A stretch of DNA of 64,000 nucleotides from Prochlorococcus sp. AG-388-E21 (GCA_003279855.1 QCGO01000001.1:372001-436000), one strand, 5' to 3'; positions 19,678 through 28,851 are shown, counted from the stretch's first letter. Notes: generated from the sequence alone by a model not told the origin. Translations and numbers: made by a program.

Positions 19678-21246
19678 TTAGTGAGAGGTTTCAAGACCAC
19701 CTAGTCTTTCAAATAAGTTCAAGCTTTCTTTATTTAAACCAATAATTTCAACTTTTGAACCGCTATTTTTGAATTTTCTAATAATTTGATCTAAAGCAAC
19801 AACCCCGCTCTGGTCCCAAATATGAGCTAAAGACATGTCAATTAAAATATCTTTTGGATGCTCATGAATATCGAATCCTTGTAGAAAATATATTTTACTG
19901 ACAAAAAATAATTGACCTTCAACTTTGTAAGTTATTTGGTTTTCACCTTTAACTCTTGAAACCGTTATTACTTTTGCAACTTTCCTGCTAAAAAGTATTG
20001 CAGCTAAACCAACTCCTGCAATAACACCTAGGGCAAGGTTATGTGGTTTTGTAAGCATCGTAACCGCAAAAGTCATAAGCATTACTGCAGTATCACTTTT
20101 TGGTATCTTTCTAATATTCTTCAAACCAGTTAAATCAGCAGTGCTTACTGCAATTGTGATCATTATTGCTACTAAAGCGGCCATGGGTATTGCCCCTATC
20201 CATGGCTTTAAAAGGATGATCATTAATAATAATGATAATCCTGAAATTAAGGTTGATAACCTAGATTTACCTCCATTCTCATTATTCATAACTGATTGCC
20301 CTACTAACGCACAGCCTGCCATGCCTCCAAATAAAGAGGATATTATATTGGCTATACCTTGTCCCCTTGCTTCTTTATTTTTGTTGGAACTAGTGTCTGT
20401 GGCATCATCTAATATATCTTGAGTTAAGAATGTTTCCATTAAACCAACTAGAGATATCGCCAAGGATGTTGGCAATATCACACCAAAAGTTGAAAGGTTG
20501 AATGGTACTTTCCCATTCGCTAATTCACCAAATGGTAAGGAGAAACTAGGGAATCCGTTTGGTAATGTCCCTAAATCACTTACAGTAGGGATTTCTAATT
20601 TAAAAAATAAACTTATTAAAGTAAGCAAAACAATTGCTACTAATTGAGAAGGAATTACTTTTGTTATTTTGGGAAATCCGTAAATAACAATTAATCCTAA
20701 AATTACAAGAATCCAAACGGTTGGTATTTGACTATTTGTCGGATATTTTGAAAGTTCATTTTCTAATAGTTTCCCTTCATTAATGCCAATTCCTAGTTGA
20801 AGGAATTGAGCTTGAAATATTAATAAAGCAAGAGCATTTACAAATCCGCTTAATACACCTGTAGGTACAAACCTCATTTGATAAGCCAGCCTTAGATAAC
20901 CCCAGAGTATTTGAAAAATACCTGTTAATAATCCTGCTGCTATTAAATAGGAAAGACCAAGATTTGTCCCAGGGGCCTGAGCTTCTCCAATAGCAACAAC
21001 CCCAGTCATTAAAAGAGCTGTTGATCCTGTCGCAGAAGTAATCATACCCCTTCTGCCACCAAGAATCGCAATTGTTATAGATAAGCAGAATGCACCATAA
21101 AGTCCAACTTTGGGATCAACCCCAGCAATTCCTGAAAAAGCAATCGCTTCAGGAATCATTGCAAAAGCTACTACTAATCCCGAAAGAATATTAGATTTTG
21201 GATCATCTAACCAATTTTTAGATAAATATTTGGTGAAATTTGACAT
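19678..21246 (-). CDS. SulP-family anion transporter with STAS domain (BicA-like)
   Basis: A 522-aa membrane transporter with 12-14 hydrophobic segments. The N-terminus shows the SulP signature (NILSGLVVAFAMIPEAIAFSGIAGVDPKVGLYGAF). MDETFLTQDILDD-type and FGGMAGCALVGQS motifs follow, and a cytoplasmic STAS domain starts at about residue 420. Cyanobacterial members include BicA, the Na+-dependent bicarbonate transporter. Bicarbonate uptake is therefore the most interesting guess, but sulfate or another anion cannot be excluded. It lies downstream of an FAD oxidase gene on the same strand and converges on metA. Confidence 0.85.
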   Translation of the reverse strand: MSNFTKYLSKNWLDDPKSNILSGLVVAFAMIPEAIAFSGIAGVDPKVGLYGAFCLSITIAILGGRRGMITSATGSTALLMTGVVAIGEAQAPGTNLGLSYLIAAGLLTGIFQILWGYLRLAYQMRFVPTGVLSGFVNALALLIFQAQFLQLGIGINEGKLLENELSKYPTNSQIPTVWILVILGLIVIYGFPKITKVIPSQLVAIVLLTLISLFFKLEIPTVSDLGTLPNGFPSFSLPFGELANGKVPFNLSTFGVILPTSLAISLVGLMETFLTQDILDDATDTSSNKNKEARGQGIANIISSLFGGMAGCALVGQSVMNNENGGKSRLSTLISGLSLLLMIILLKPWIGAIPMAALVAIMITIAVSTADLTGLKNIRKIPKSDTAVMLMTFAVTMLTKPHNLALGVIAGVGLAAILFSRKVAKVITVSRVKGENQITYKVEGQLFFVSKIYFLQGFDIHEHPKDILIDMSLAHIWDQSGVVALDQIIRKFKNSGSKVEIIGLNKESLNLFERLGGLETSH

Positions 21247-21277
21247 TTTAATTTCTTCTTATACTTAAAAAGTTACC

Positions 21278-22558
21278 TTATAGAGGAGGCAAAATACTTT
21301 CTGGATCACAAATATTCTTTAAAGTTTTTAATTCACTAAGTCTTTCTCCAAAAGATAAATAGACTTCTTCTTCGTGAGAATTTAAATGATTATGAATCTG
21401 AGCTAGATGTATTTTTGGAAAAAATATTTTTAGTTTCTTCCACGATTCATTCATCCACTTCAAAACAATTTCTTTTTCTTTTAAATCACCTTTTTCCCAT
21501 GCGGCATAGATCCAAGGTTTCCAAGTGCTTGCCCGATGAATAAAGAAACTTGATTTATGGTCTAATTCTTTTGTCTTTCCTCCAAGCTGTTGTGAGGCAA
21601 TATAACAAGATTTATTTGGTTTGTCCCTAATGATTTCTTTCATACATTTAACAAAAATTTGAACATTATCTTTTAAATCTCCTCCAAGAAGGCTTATTAC
21701 TTCTGAATGGTTATTCTTATTCAATTCAAATAGATCTAATTCTTTTGGAAAAAAGTTTATCTGATTATAGTTTTCATAACTTTTTATTTTGAGAGAATTA
21801 AATTTTTCAAGTTTTGTTAAATAGTTTTTGGTAATTTTGTTATCTGAATCATTTTTTATCTCTGCGAAGATATAAATATATATATCTTCGGCATAAATCC
21901 ATTGTAGGCTTAAATTTTCTGGGAATCCCTCAGCCAAATTAATAATCTTTGATAGTTCATTATCATCTACGAATCCTTCTATAATTTTAATAGGGTGAGA
22001 TTGGAATGTTTTAAGACCAATTTCAGTAATTATTGCGAGAAAAGGAGCGGCACCCTTAAGTCCTTCCCATAATAGTTTTTGGGCGGAATCCAGACTGTTA
22101 TGTTCTAATGATATAAAATTTCCATTCCCTAAGTATCCTTTAATAGATTCAATATTATCAATAGCTAATCCATATCTTCGACTCATCGGACTTATTCCTC
22201 CGGTTAATATGTAACCTGCTCCGGGAAGTTTTGATAGGCCTGTAGGGAAGGTCTTATTATGTTTTTCTAAATAATTCATAAGATCCTTCATAATCACCCC
22301 ACCTCCAATTTTTATTAAATTCTTTTCTTTCTCAAGATGAATTTGGTTATATTCTTTTCTTAAATCAAGAGTAATTAAACCATCTCTAGCGCAGCTTGAT
22401 GTAGTACCCCCGCTGCAAACACAAAGATATTCTGATTTTTGGGATGATTTGTAATGGCTATTAAATAAATCAGCGTTTATTTTATAAATTAGGTTTTTAA
22501 CTTGAGCATCACTGGAATTAATATTTGGGACTTCAAATAAATTATTTTCTTTTTTCAC
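21278..22558 (-). CDS. FAD-binding PCMH-type oxidoreductase
   Basis: A 426-aa soluble flavoprotein. The FAD-binding domain shows EYLCVCSGGTTSSCARDGLITLDLR, then IGGGVIMKDLMNYLEKHNKTFPTGLSKLPGAGYILTGGISP, the typical order of vanillyl-alcohol-oxidase/berberine-bridge folds. The C-terminus has a BBE-like aromatic stretch (STWKPWIYAAWEKGDL and SFGERLSELKTL). The substrate is unknown. It is divergent from cbiX, with only about 50 bases between the starts. Confidence 0.8.
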   Translation of the reverse strand: MKKENNLFEVPNINSSDAQVKNLIYKINADLFNSHYKSSQKSEYLCVCSGGTTSSCARDGLITLDLRKEYNQIHLEKEKNLIKIGGGVIMKDLMNYLEKHNKTFPTGLSKLPGAGYILTGGISPMSRRYGLAIDNIESIKGYLGNGNFISLEHNSLDSAQKLLWEGLKGAAPFLAIITEIGLKTFQSHPIKIIEGFVDDNELSKIINLAEGFPENLSLQWIYAEDIYIYIFAEIKNDSDNKITKNYLTKLEKFNSLKIKSYENYNQINFFPKELDLFELNKNNHSEVISLLGGDLKDNVQIFVKCMKEIIRDKPNKSCYIASQQLGGKTKELDHKSSFFIHRASTWKPWIYAAWEKGDLKEKEIVLKWMNESWKKLKIFFPKIHLAQIHNHLNSHEEEVYLSFGERLSELKTLKNICDPESILPPL

Positions 22559-22605
22559 TACTAAATATTCTTCTTTACTATTATATTATTAGTTATTGCT
22601 TACAA

Positions 22606-23748
22606 TTGGATACTTTTGATTCGAACTTAAATAAGCAAATTGGCATCCTCATTTGTGGTCATGGGAGTAGAAATAAATTAGCAATTACAGAATTTCAGGA
22701 GTTAACTAGGCTTATACAAAAAAAATATCCATCGATATTAGTTGAGTTTGGTTTTTTGGAATTTGCAAAACCATCTCTTACTGATGCTTTGGATAAATTA
22801 AGAAATAGTTCTATAAAAAAAGTAATAGCTATACCGGCGATGCTTTTTGCTGCTGGGCACGTGAAAAATGATATACCAAGTTTGCTTATGAATTATGCGA
22901 AGAAAACTGACATAGAGATAATTTATGGAAGAGAATTAGGAATAAATAATTTAATGATTAGTGCAGCCTGCGAGAGAGTTAAAGAAGTATTCCAAAAAAA
23001 TAATTCTCTAATTCCTGAAGAATCATTATTAGTATTAGTTGGAAGAGGCTCTTCTGATCCTGATGCAAATTCTAACGTATCTAAAATTACAAGAATGGTT
23101 GTTGAAGGTGTTGGTTTGGGATGGGGAGAAACTGTATTCTCTGGAGTAACATTTCCATTAGTAGAACCTGGGTTACGAAATGTTGTAAGACTTGGTTATA
23201 AAAACATAATTATTTTTCCTTACTTTCTTTTTTCAGGTGTACTGGTAACAAGAATAAAAAGGCAAAGCGATTTAGTAGCACTTGATAATCCAAATGTTGA
23301 ATTCCATGAGGCAAAATATCTTTCATCTCATAAATATGTTGTTCAAACATTTGTAGAAAGGATTGAAGAAATTTTTAATGACGAGAGCAACAATTTTATG
23401 AATTGTTCCCTGTGCAAATATAGATCGAACTTATTTGGTTTTGAAAAAGAAGTTGGATTAGTACAAGAAAGTCATCATGATCATGTTGAGGGCATAGGAC
23501 TCAGTTGCGATTTGTGTGATTCTGAATGTAATGGGGCATGCGAAACGAATAGCCAAAATTTGACTGATATTGATAATCAGCCAGTACTTTTAGTAGAAAA
23601 AAATAACAATAAACATCATCATAAACATGAAGATAGTCATCATCATCATCATAGTGTTTACCCAAATTCAAAACATCCCTTGGGCCCTGTTACGCTTCGC
23701 TCGCTTAGTGATGATCAAATCTTAAGAAATTCAGTTGAAAAAGACTGA
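22606..23748 (+). CDS. cbiX: CbiX-like sirohydrochlorin chelatase with His-rich tail
   Basis: Inserts Co2+ (or Fe2+) into sirohydrochlorin for cobamide or siroheme synthesis. Two tandem chelatase half-domains are present: GILICGHGSRN...FLEFAKPSLTDAL...IPAMLFAAGHVKNDIP, and LVLVGRGSSDPDAN...FSGVTFPLVEPGL...FPYFLFSGVLVTRI. The C-terminal 100 residues have a Cys cluster (CSLCKYR, CDLCDSECNGAC) and a histidine-rich stretch, probably for metal handling. I chose TTG at 22606 (MDTFDSNLNKQIGILICG): a further upstream start would add a membrane-like leader and overlap the divergent gene. This organism depends on B12 enzymes (nrdJ here), which favours the cobalt role. Confidence 0.87.
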   Translation: MDTFDSNLNKQIGILICGHGSRNKLAITEFQELTRLIQKKYPSILVEFGFLEFAKPSLTDALDKLRNSSIKKVIAIPAMLFAAGHVKNDIPSLLMNYAKKTDIEIIYGRELGINNLMISAACERVKEVFQKNNSLIPEESLLVLVGRGSSDPDANSNVSKITRMVVEGVGLGWGETVFSGVTFPLVEPGLRNVVRLGYKNIIIFPYFLFSGVLVTRIKRQSDLVALDNPNVEFHEAKYLSSHKYVVQTFVERIEEIFNDESNNFMNCSLCKYRSNLFGFEKEVGLVQESHHDHVEGIGLSCDLCDSECNGACETNSQNLTDIDNQPVLLVEKNNNKHHHKHEDSHHHHHSVYPNSKHPLGPVTLRSLSDDQILRNSVEKD

Positions 23749-23837
23749 ATCAACCGTCTCTTTCTTAGTTTAGTCTCAATAGACTAATCATATATAAGTA
23801 TTCCTAATAGATATTTAGAAATGTATTTTGGGCTATA

Positions 23838-23879
23838 TTTTCCACAGTTAATAATAAGTTTTCCACGTCCATATCCACA
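23838..23879 (+). promoter_or_regulatory. Cluster of three DnaA-box-like sites
   Basis: TTTTCCACA at 23838-23846, TTTTCCACG at 23859-23867 and ATATCCACA at 23871-23879, all in one orientation. TTTTCCACA is the usual cyanobacterial variant of the DnaA box. They lie in a 350-base gene-free stretch between cbiX and the DUF2811 gene. The remainder of that stretch is AT-rich without further genes. Confidence 0.5.
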
Positions 23880-24099
23880 TGGAATTAGGTATAAAGCCTT
23901 ATCTCGAAAATAACAGCACTTCAACATTATTATTGACTTTTCTTAAAGCTTTTTTCAATTTACCACTTTGGAAAACCGTTTTTGTTAAATCTAATTTATA
24001 ACATGAGTCTCATTTGATAATGGCGTAGAAGTGATAAAAATATATTTTTGACTTTTAAGAAAAAATGGACAATCATATTTGAACACGAAGTTTGTATTT

Positions 24100-24357
24100 A
24101 TGAATCAAATAAATCAAGAGAATAACATTGAAGTTAAATTTGATAATTCTTTCCCATCAAAAGTTTCTTTAGAAACTGAGCTTTCAGAAAGTCTTTATGA
24201 AACTATGAAAGATTTTGTTTTACATAATCCTACTTGGGATCAATACAAACTTATAAATTCTGCTTTAGCTACTTTTCTTGTCCAAAATGGATGTACTGAT
24301 AGTTCAGTTTCAGAGATTTATTTAAATCAACTTTTTACACCTTCTAAATCTTTTTAA
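24100..24357 (+). CDS. DUF2811-family small protein
   Basis: A cyanobacterial small protein: VSLETELSESLYETMKDFVLHNPTWDQYKLINSALATFLVQNG matches the DUF2811 layout (V-S-L-E-x-E-I-P-E-x-L, then W-D-x-x-x-x-x-x-A-L). I chose ATG at 24100 (MNQINQENN); a TTG-initiated extension back to 24079 is also open. Function unknown. The 3' end overlaps the convergent GMC oxidoreductase by 14 bases. Confidence 0.8.
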   Translation: MNQINQENNIEVKFDNSFPSKVSLETELSESLYETMKDFVLHNPTWDQYKLINSALATFLVQNGCTDSSVSEIYLNQLFTPSKSF

Positions 24358-25990
24358 TATTTAAACAAGCTCTTCTGCTTATGGCCATCATCGTCAGCGT
24401 GGGACTTTGCCAAGAAGAAGTTGGCCAACATGCACCATCTAGTACAAGGACATTTTTGCACCTCCATAGTTGATTTAATTTATTAACGACACTTTCTTCC
24501 TCACTAAATCCCATAGCAGCACCCCCTACTTCATGAATATAATATCCCGGTGGTGGTGGATTTCCTGAAAGTGCAATAGATTTTTCTGTAAATAATCCTA
24601 CATATGGGATATTTATGAGCTCATCAATTCTTCTGATTTTTCCATCTGCCGCTTTTATTGAATCTCTTATCGTACTTTCCATATGTTTAGCCATATTTAA
24701 TTCGTTTTCACTCCATTTGAATTCAATATGAGGGATTGGAATCCCCCAGCTATCTGTTCTCTTAGAGAGAGTTACTGAATTTTCTTTTCTTGGTAGGACC
24801 TCACCATGGGCGATTAGAAAACCTGTAGAAGAATTTAATTCTTTTTGTAAAAACTTAGGGATCCCAAGCCTATCAATTGCGCCCCAAATTCCATAACCTC
24901 TTAAAAAGTTAATACTTTCAGGTTTAGGTAAGTTTGACCCAAAGGGTATGAAAAAACTCCCTGCGCCGGAGAGATCAGGATAAGAATTAGAATTAGATTT
25001 ATTTTTTGTCTGAATTGTATTAGGCATTGAAAAAAACCTACAGATAGAAATATGATCCATCAAATATTTTCCTAGCTTACCAGAGGTATCTTTAAAACCC
25101 GAAGAATTTGATTTGGTTTCAGAGTTAAGTAGAATTCTAAGTGTTGATATTGTGGATGCACATAGGATAATTAAATCGCAATTTAATGATATTCTTTGAC
25201 CATTTTCTAGATTTACAATGATTATTTTTGTAGCTAGTTCAGTTATTTTGTCTGTTTCGAATGATTCTACGAGGTGATTAGAAAGTATTTGAACATTTCC
25301 GGTGCTTAATGCTTTTTTAAAGGTGGTCCCGACACTTGAAGATCTAGGCCATTGCTCTTCTTTAACTGAGGAATTACGGTCAAATCCTCTAGATTGAATA
25401 AATGGGTATTTTAATTTTGATTTAACTTGATTCCCAAAAATACGTTCATTACTTGTGAGAGGTATTTCACCAATATATTTCCCGTTTGGAACTTCTTCAA
25501 TGTTATCTTTTTGTCCATAAATTCCACAAAATTTCTCGATAAAATCATAATGAGGTGATAATTCATCGTAGGATATAGGCCAATCTGGTCCGTACCCATC
25601 TTTTTTTGATGGGTGAAAATCATCTGGAGAAAATCTCAAGGTAATACCTCCCCAAGTTAATGATCTGCCTCCATATTGCTTTCCTTGAGTCCAAAGGAAT
25701 GGCTTCCCTTTTGATTGGCTATATGGATGATTTAATTCATTTGAATATAAATCAGGGTTATTTTTCCAATAACCAGGATGTTGACTTTGATTAGAATGTT
25801 TCTTTGAGATTATTCCCGATAATCTATTTAAGGTATCTTTCGGCTCATAACTACTGGCCTCATTTCTTTTGATTTGAGGTCCTGCTTCTATTACTAGAAC
25901 TCTAATTCCTTGTTCGGCCAAAGTAAGTGTAGCTACTCCTCCTGTTGAGCCTGAACCCACTACGATTGCATCAAAAGGATCTATATCCAA
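24344..25990 (-). CDS. GMC-family FAD oxidoreductase
   Basis: A 548-aa glucose-methanol-choline-type flavoprotein. The FAD dinucleotide fold DAIVVGSGSTGGVATLTLAEQG is near residues 7-28, with VLVIEAGP. The GMC signature GGRSLTWGGITLRFSPDDF lies near 104-122, and IILCASTISTLRILLNS matches the second GMC signature. The C-terminal part has the His-containing YYIHEVGGAAMGF and the GACWPTSSWQSPTLTMMAISRRA closing motif. The substrate (alcohol or sugar) is unknown. Confidence 0.9.
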   Translation of the reverse strand: MDIDPFDAIVVGSGSTGGVATLTLAEQGIRVLVIEAGPQIKRNEASSYEPKDTLNRLSGIISKKHSNQSQHPGYWKNNPDLYSNELNHPYSQSKGKPFLWTQGKQYGGRSLTWGGITLRFSPDDFHPSKKDGYGPDWPISYDELSPHYDFIEKFCGIYGQKDNIEEVPNGKYIGEIPLTSNERIFGNQVKSKLKYPFIQSRGFDRNSSVKEEQWPRSSSVGTTFKKALSTGNVQILSNHLVESFETDKITELATKIIIVNLENGQRISLNCDLIILCASTISTLRILLNSETKSNSSGFKDTSGKLGKYLMDHISICRFFSMPNTIQTKNKSNSNSYPDLSGAGSFFIPFGSNLPKPESINFLRGYGIWGAIDRLGIPKFLQKELNSSTGFLIAHGEVLPRKENSVTLSKRTDSWGIPIPHIEFKWSENELNMAKHMESTIRDSIKAADGKIRRIDELINIPYVGLFTEKSIALSGNPPPPGYYIHEVGGAAMGFSEEESVVNKLNQLWRCKNVLVLDGACWPTSSWQSPTLTMMAISRRACLNIKKI

Positions 25991-26096
25991 AATCTACTTT
26001 TATATTTTTCATATCAACAAATATAGCATTCAGTTAAAAATATATTTCTTGTTTTAAACTTAAGAAGTTAGAATTTATTTAAATATTTTTATTTAA

Positions 26097-26570
26097 ATGA
26101 GATTTATAATATTGATTATTTGTTCGATTACTTTAATCTTTCCATGGAGTTGTTTCGCAGCATTAGATTACGGCAAACAATCATTATTGGGAACTGATTT
26201 TTCAGGATCTGATTTACAAGGTGCAACTTTCTATTTGACGGATTTACAGGATGCAAATTTGTCAGATTGTGATCTTCAAAATGCAAGCTTATATGGAGCA
26301 AAATTAAAGGATACTAATTTAAGTAATTCTAATTTAAGAGAAGTTACTCTAGACTCAGCCGTATTAGATGGAACTGATTTAACAAATACTAATTTAGAGG
26401 ATTCTTTCGCTTATAGTACACAATTTGAAAATGTAAAAATTCAAGGTGCGGATTTCACAAATGTCTACTTGCCAAGAGATGTTGTGAGGGAATTTTGTAA
26501 AGATGCCACTGGAACTAATCCCTTTACTAACAGAGAAACTAGGGAAACATTAGAATGCGATTATATTTAA
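26097..26570 (+). CDS. Secreted pentapeptide-repeat protein
   Basis: A 157-aa protein with a signal peptide (residues 1-21, cleavage after FPWSCFA). About 15 pentapeptide repeats of A(D/N)LXX type follow (DLQGA, DLQDA, NLSDC, DLQNA, SLYGA, NLSNS, DLTNT). A non-repeat cap with two Cys (EFCKDATGTN and LECDYI) closes the protein and may form a disulfide. It is probably located in the thylakoid lumen or periplasm as a right-handed beta helix. Lumenal pentapeptide proteins are common in cyanobacteria; the partner is unknown. Confidence 0.88.
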   Translation: MRFIILIICSITLIFPWSCFAALDYGKQSLLGTDFSGSDLQGATFYLTDLQDANLSDCDLQNASLYGAKLKDTNLSNSNLREVTLDSAVLDGTDLTNTNLEDSFAYSTQFENVKIQGADFTNVYLPRDVVREFCKDATGTNPFTNRETRETLECDYI

Positions 26571-26572
26571 AT

Positions 26573-26959
26573 TTAAGCTAATGAAAGTTCTTTTTTGATT
26601 TTTCTCTGTTTATAAAGTGATCGCCCCACCGGCCAACCTAAAGTAGATAAATGTCTTATCAAGATATTTGAGTATCTGAAATTTAATCTATTAGAAAAAT
26701 TTATATCCAATTCATTTAAAGTTTTTATTAATAAATTAAGGTCTTGTTCTTTGCCTTTCTTTTTATCTAATAAAATTGAATTGCTTTGCAAAACCTTATT
26801 TTTCAGGATTTTATCATTTTCAGCAAAGCCTACTTCTATTGAATTAAACCTATCAGAATAAAGAGTATAAACTATTCCAAATTTAGATTTTTGAGGTGCT
26901 AAATTTAAAGATGATGAAATAAATTTCCGAGATTCTGTATTTAATTTTTTTAATACCAT
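26573..26959 (-). CDS. Hypothetical protein, possible GIY-YIG-like fold
   Basis: I chose the ATG at 26959, one base after the stop of the upstream gene, giving MVLKKLNTESRKFISSSLNL. A further upstream ATG at 26989 would overlap it. The middle (FGIVYTLYSDRFNSIEVGFAEND) has the strand pattern of GIY-YIG-like domains, but catalytic residues are not clear. It is cotranscribed with, and probably works with, the RHH-like protein upstream. No better assignment is possible. Confidence 0.65.
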   Translation of the reverse strand: MVLKKLNTESRKFISSSLNLAPQKSKFGIVYTLYSDRFNSIEVGFAENDKILKNKVLQSNSILLDKKKGKEQDLNLLIKTLNELDINFSNRLNFRYSNILIRHLSTLGWPVGRSLYKQRKIKKELSLA

Positions 26960-26960
26960 T

Positions 26961-27458
26961 TTAGTTTTGTTCGTTTTGAGAAATTTCATATTTTTCTAAT
27001 AAATTATTCACTTCTGCTAAGGCAATTCTTTTCTGACAAGCAGAATCATATCGATTTATTGCTATCGATGGAATTGAACCTTTGCTCTTCATTTCTCTAA
27101 GACCAGTTTCTAAACACTGAAATGCAACACTTGATAAATCGCGGCCTTCTGCAGCTGCCCAAACTTTTAAAAGATAATTGAGATTTGAAGGGACGGAAAT
27201 TTGAACCTTGTTTGAATTAGAAGTATTTAAAGCAATGTCATCGAGGCTTACTTCTTTTGAGGATATAGTTTCTTTAACTTTTTTCTTTAAATTTCTAACT
27301 TGTCCTAATGCATCTTGATTATTTTTAAATTTTCTCTCTATTTCAAATAAATCTTCTTCCGTATTAATTAGAGCTTCTAACGCCCACTTTGCGTCATCCT
27401 CCGCAATAGTTGTGCTCTTAAGCCATTCATCTCTAATGTAAGACCAATTCTTGGACAT
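26961..27458 (-). CDS. Ribbon-helix-helix-like hypothetical protein
   Basis: A 165-aa protein. Residues 1-75 are helical and charged, possibly a coiled coil (EEDLFEIERKFKNNQDALGQVRNLKKKVKETI). Residues about 87-127 (KVQISVPSNLNYLLKVWAAAEGRDLSSVAFQCLETGLREM) have the strand-helix-helix of ribbon-helix-helix DNA-binding proteins. It could be a regulator or part of a small-protein complex with the next gene, which starts one base after its stop. Confidence 0.65.
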   Translation of the reverse strand: MSKNWSYIRDEWLKSTTIAEDDAKWALEALINTEEDLFEIERKFKNNQDALGQVRNLKKKVKETISSKEVSLDDIALNTSNSNKVQISVPSNLNYLLKVWAAAEGRDLSSVAFQCLETGLREMKSKGSIPSIAINRYDSACQKRIALAEVNNLLEKYEISQNEQN

Positions 27459-27648
27459 AAATTCTTAGCTGTAAACTAAGAATAGTTTAATCTATTTAAA
27501 TTGTCTATAGAATCTAATTAGAATATGTTTAGACTGTAGTATTTATATCGGTATGGTAAATTTTTTAAAACACGATAAATGTTTTCTAATCTGATTAAGA
27601 TTTTCGATCTATGGGACGACACACAGTTCTATGCAAATAAAAATAGCT

Positions 27649-28026
27649 TTAAGGATTAAAGTCTTTACATCTTGATCTTTCGTTTTCGTAATCTTTGATT
27701 GCATTATCCCATTCTGATAAATCTGCATCTTTCCCAAAAATATATAAATCCATTTGCTTGGAATAATTTAGTGATTCAATCCAACTATTTATTGAGGAAT
27801 TACAAAAAATTGTACTTCCAAATTTGTCATAGTCTATAGAATCCCTTTTTGCAGCAAATTCCGCATTTGCACGTTTCTTATCGAATTCTTTATATTTCAA
27901 ATCCTCAATAGTAGGTTTTGAAAAAATTAAGGATGGTTTTTTCTCTAAGTTTATATATGTAAGAAGGCATCCTCCAATAAAAATAAGAACAGCCCCTCTA
28001 ATTAGCCAAGTTATAGCTTTATCCAT
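27649..28026 (-). CDS. Single-pass membrane hypothetical protein, 125 aa
   Basis: One N-terminal membrane anchor (residues 8-26, WLIRGAVLIFIGGCLLTYI), then a soluble charged domain with two Cys (TIFCNSS and RSRCKDF). No family is recognised. It lies downstream of the gloA operon's terminator on the same strand and so has its own promoter. Confidence 0.65.
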   Translation of the reverse strand: MDKAITWLIRGAVLIFIGGCLLTYINLEKKPSLIFSKPTIEDLKYKEFDKKRANAEFAAKRDSIDYDKFGSTIFCNSSINSWIESLNYSKQMDLYIFGKDADLSEWDNAIKDYENERSRCKDFNP

Positions 28027-28055
28027 TAATACTTAATTTTGTATTGACACGGCAA

Positions 28056-28102
28056 AGTAAAAACAAGAAACCCTTCCAGAAATTCCCACTACTAGAAGGG
28101 TT
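28056..28102 (-). terminator. Rho-independent terminator of the gloA unit
   Basis: Arms AACCCTTC and GAAGGGTT (28069-28076 and 28095-28102) enclose a 18-base loop. On the minus strand the hairpin is followed by a T-rich tract. It closes transcription that comes from gloA and the 50-aa gene. Confidence 0.7.
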
Positions 28103-28145
28103 ATTAAATTGAATACACTACTATACGTAATCAATCTATGTCTTG

Positions 28146-28190
28146 GAGTTGAACATATATTCAACTCATTGAGGTTTGGCCTCAATTAAT
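28146..28190. repeat. Two tandem hairpins downstream of the gloA unit
   Basis: GAGTTGAA/TTCAACTC with a 6-base loop is followed at once by ATTGAGG/CCTCAAT with a 5-base loop. Together with the terminator at 28056-28102 they could form the body of a roughly 130-nt 3'-UTR-derived RNA on the minus strand. Confidence 0.45.
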
Positions 28191-28216
28191 TTATAGCAAA
28201 ATAATTAGAAACCAAC

Positions 28217-28369
28217 CTATTTATTTACTACTTTTCCTCCATACTGCCTAACTATTTTATCTAACAAAATACGCATATCTTTATTTTTAAGTTTCTCTAT
28301 TTGCTGCAAATTTTCAAGAAGATCACATATTTGATCCTGTGTATCTTCATTTAATTCAGAAATTGCCAT
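28217..28369 (-). CDS. Small conserved protein, 50 aa, in gloA operon
   Basis: Begins MAISELNEDTQDQICDLLEN and is helical and Lys/Leu-rich throughout. The ATG lies 2 bases after the gloA stop on the same strand, which supports translational coupling. No family is recognised; the pattern fits a small helical adaptor or an artefact-free cyanobacterial small protein. Confidence 0.65.
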   Translation of the reverse strand: MAISELNEDTQDQICDLLENLQQIEKLKNKDMRILLDKIVRQYGGKVVNK

Positions 28370-28371
28370 AA

Positions 28372-28761
28372 CTAATCTCTTTCAATAAGTTCAATCTTAT
28401 ATCCATCAGGATCTTCAACAAATGCTAGAACAGTTGTGCTGTTTTTCATCGTTTTTGGTTTAGTCGTAACATTACAGCCGTTATCTTCTAATCCCTGGCA
28501 AATGTCATATATATCTTTTACACCAATAGCGATATGTCCATACTTATTTCCAAGCTCGTAGTCTTCTGATTTCTTGCTCCAATTATGAGTTAACTCAATT
28601 ACTGCATTATCTTTCTCAGAACCATAGCCAACAAAAGCTAAAGTAAATTCTCCATGAGGATAATCTTTTCTTCTTATAAGATTCATTCCTAATCTATTTA
28701 CATAAAAATCAATAGACTTATCTAAATCACCAACTCTCAACATGGTGTGTAAGATTCTCAT
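28372..28761 (-). CDS. gloA: Lactoylglutathione lyase (glyoxalase I)
   Basis: Converts the methylglyoxal-glutathione hemithioacetal to S-lactoylglutathione. The 129-aa protein matches bacterial GloA over its length: MRILHTMLRVGDLDKSIDFYVNRLGM carries metal ligand His5, AVIELTHNW the first Glu, KYGHIAIGV the second His, and EDPDGYKIELIERD the second Glu. Metal type (Ni or Zn) is not evident. It is followed by a coupled 50-aa gene. Confidence 0.95.
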   Translation of the reverse strand: MRILHTMLRVGDLDKSIDFYVNRLGMNLIRRKDYPHGEFTLAFVGYGSEKDNAVIELTHNWSKKSEDYELGNKYGHIAIGVKDIYDICQGLEDNGCNVTTKPKTMKNSTTVLAFVEDPDGYKIELIERD

Positions 28762-28851
28762 TTAAAGTTTAATTGTTTATATACAATGATATTTAGTAAA
28801 GTTAGTTTTTATGAAAATGCGTTAAATTAAATATTAAAGAGTAGGTTTTAA

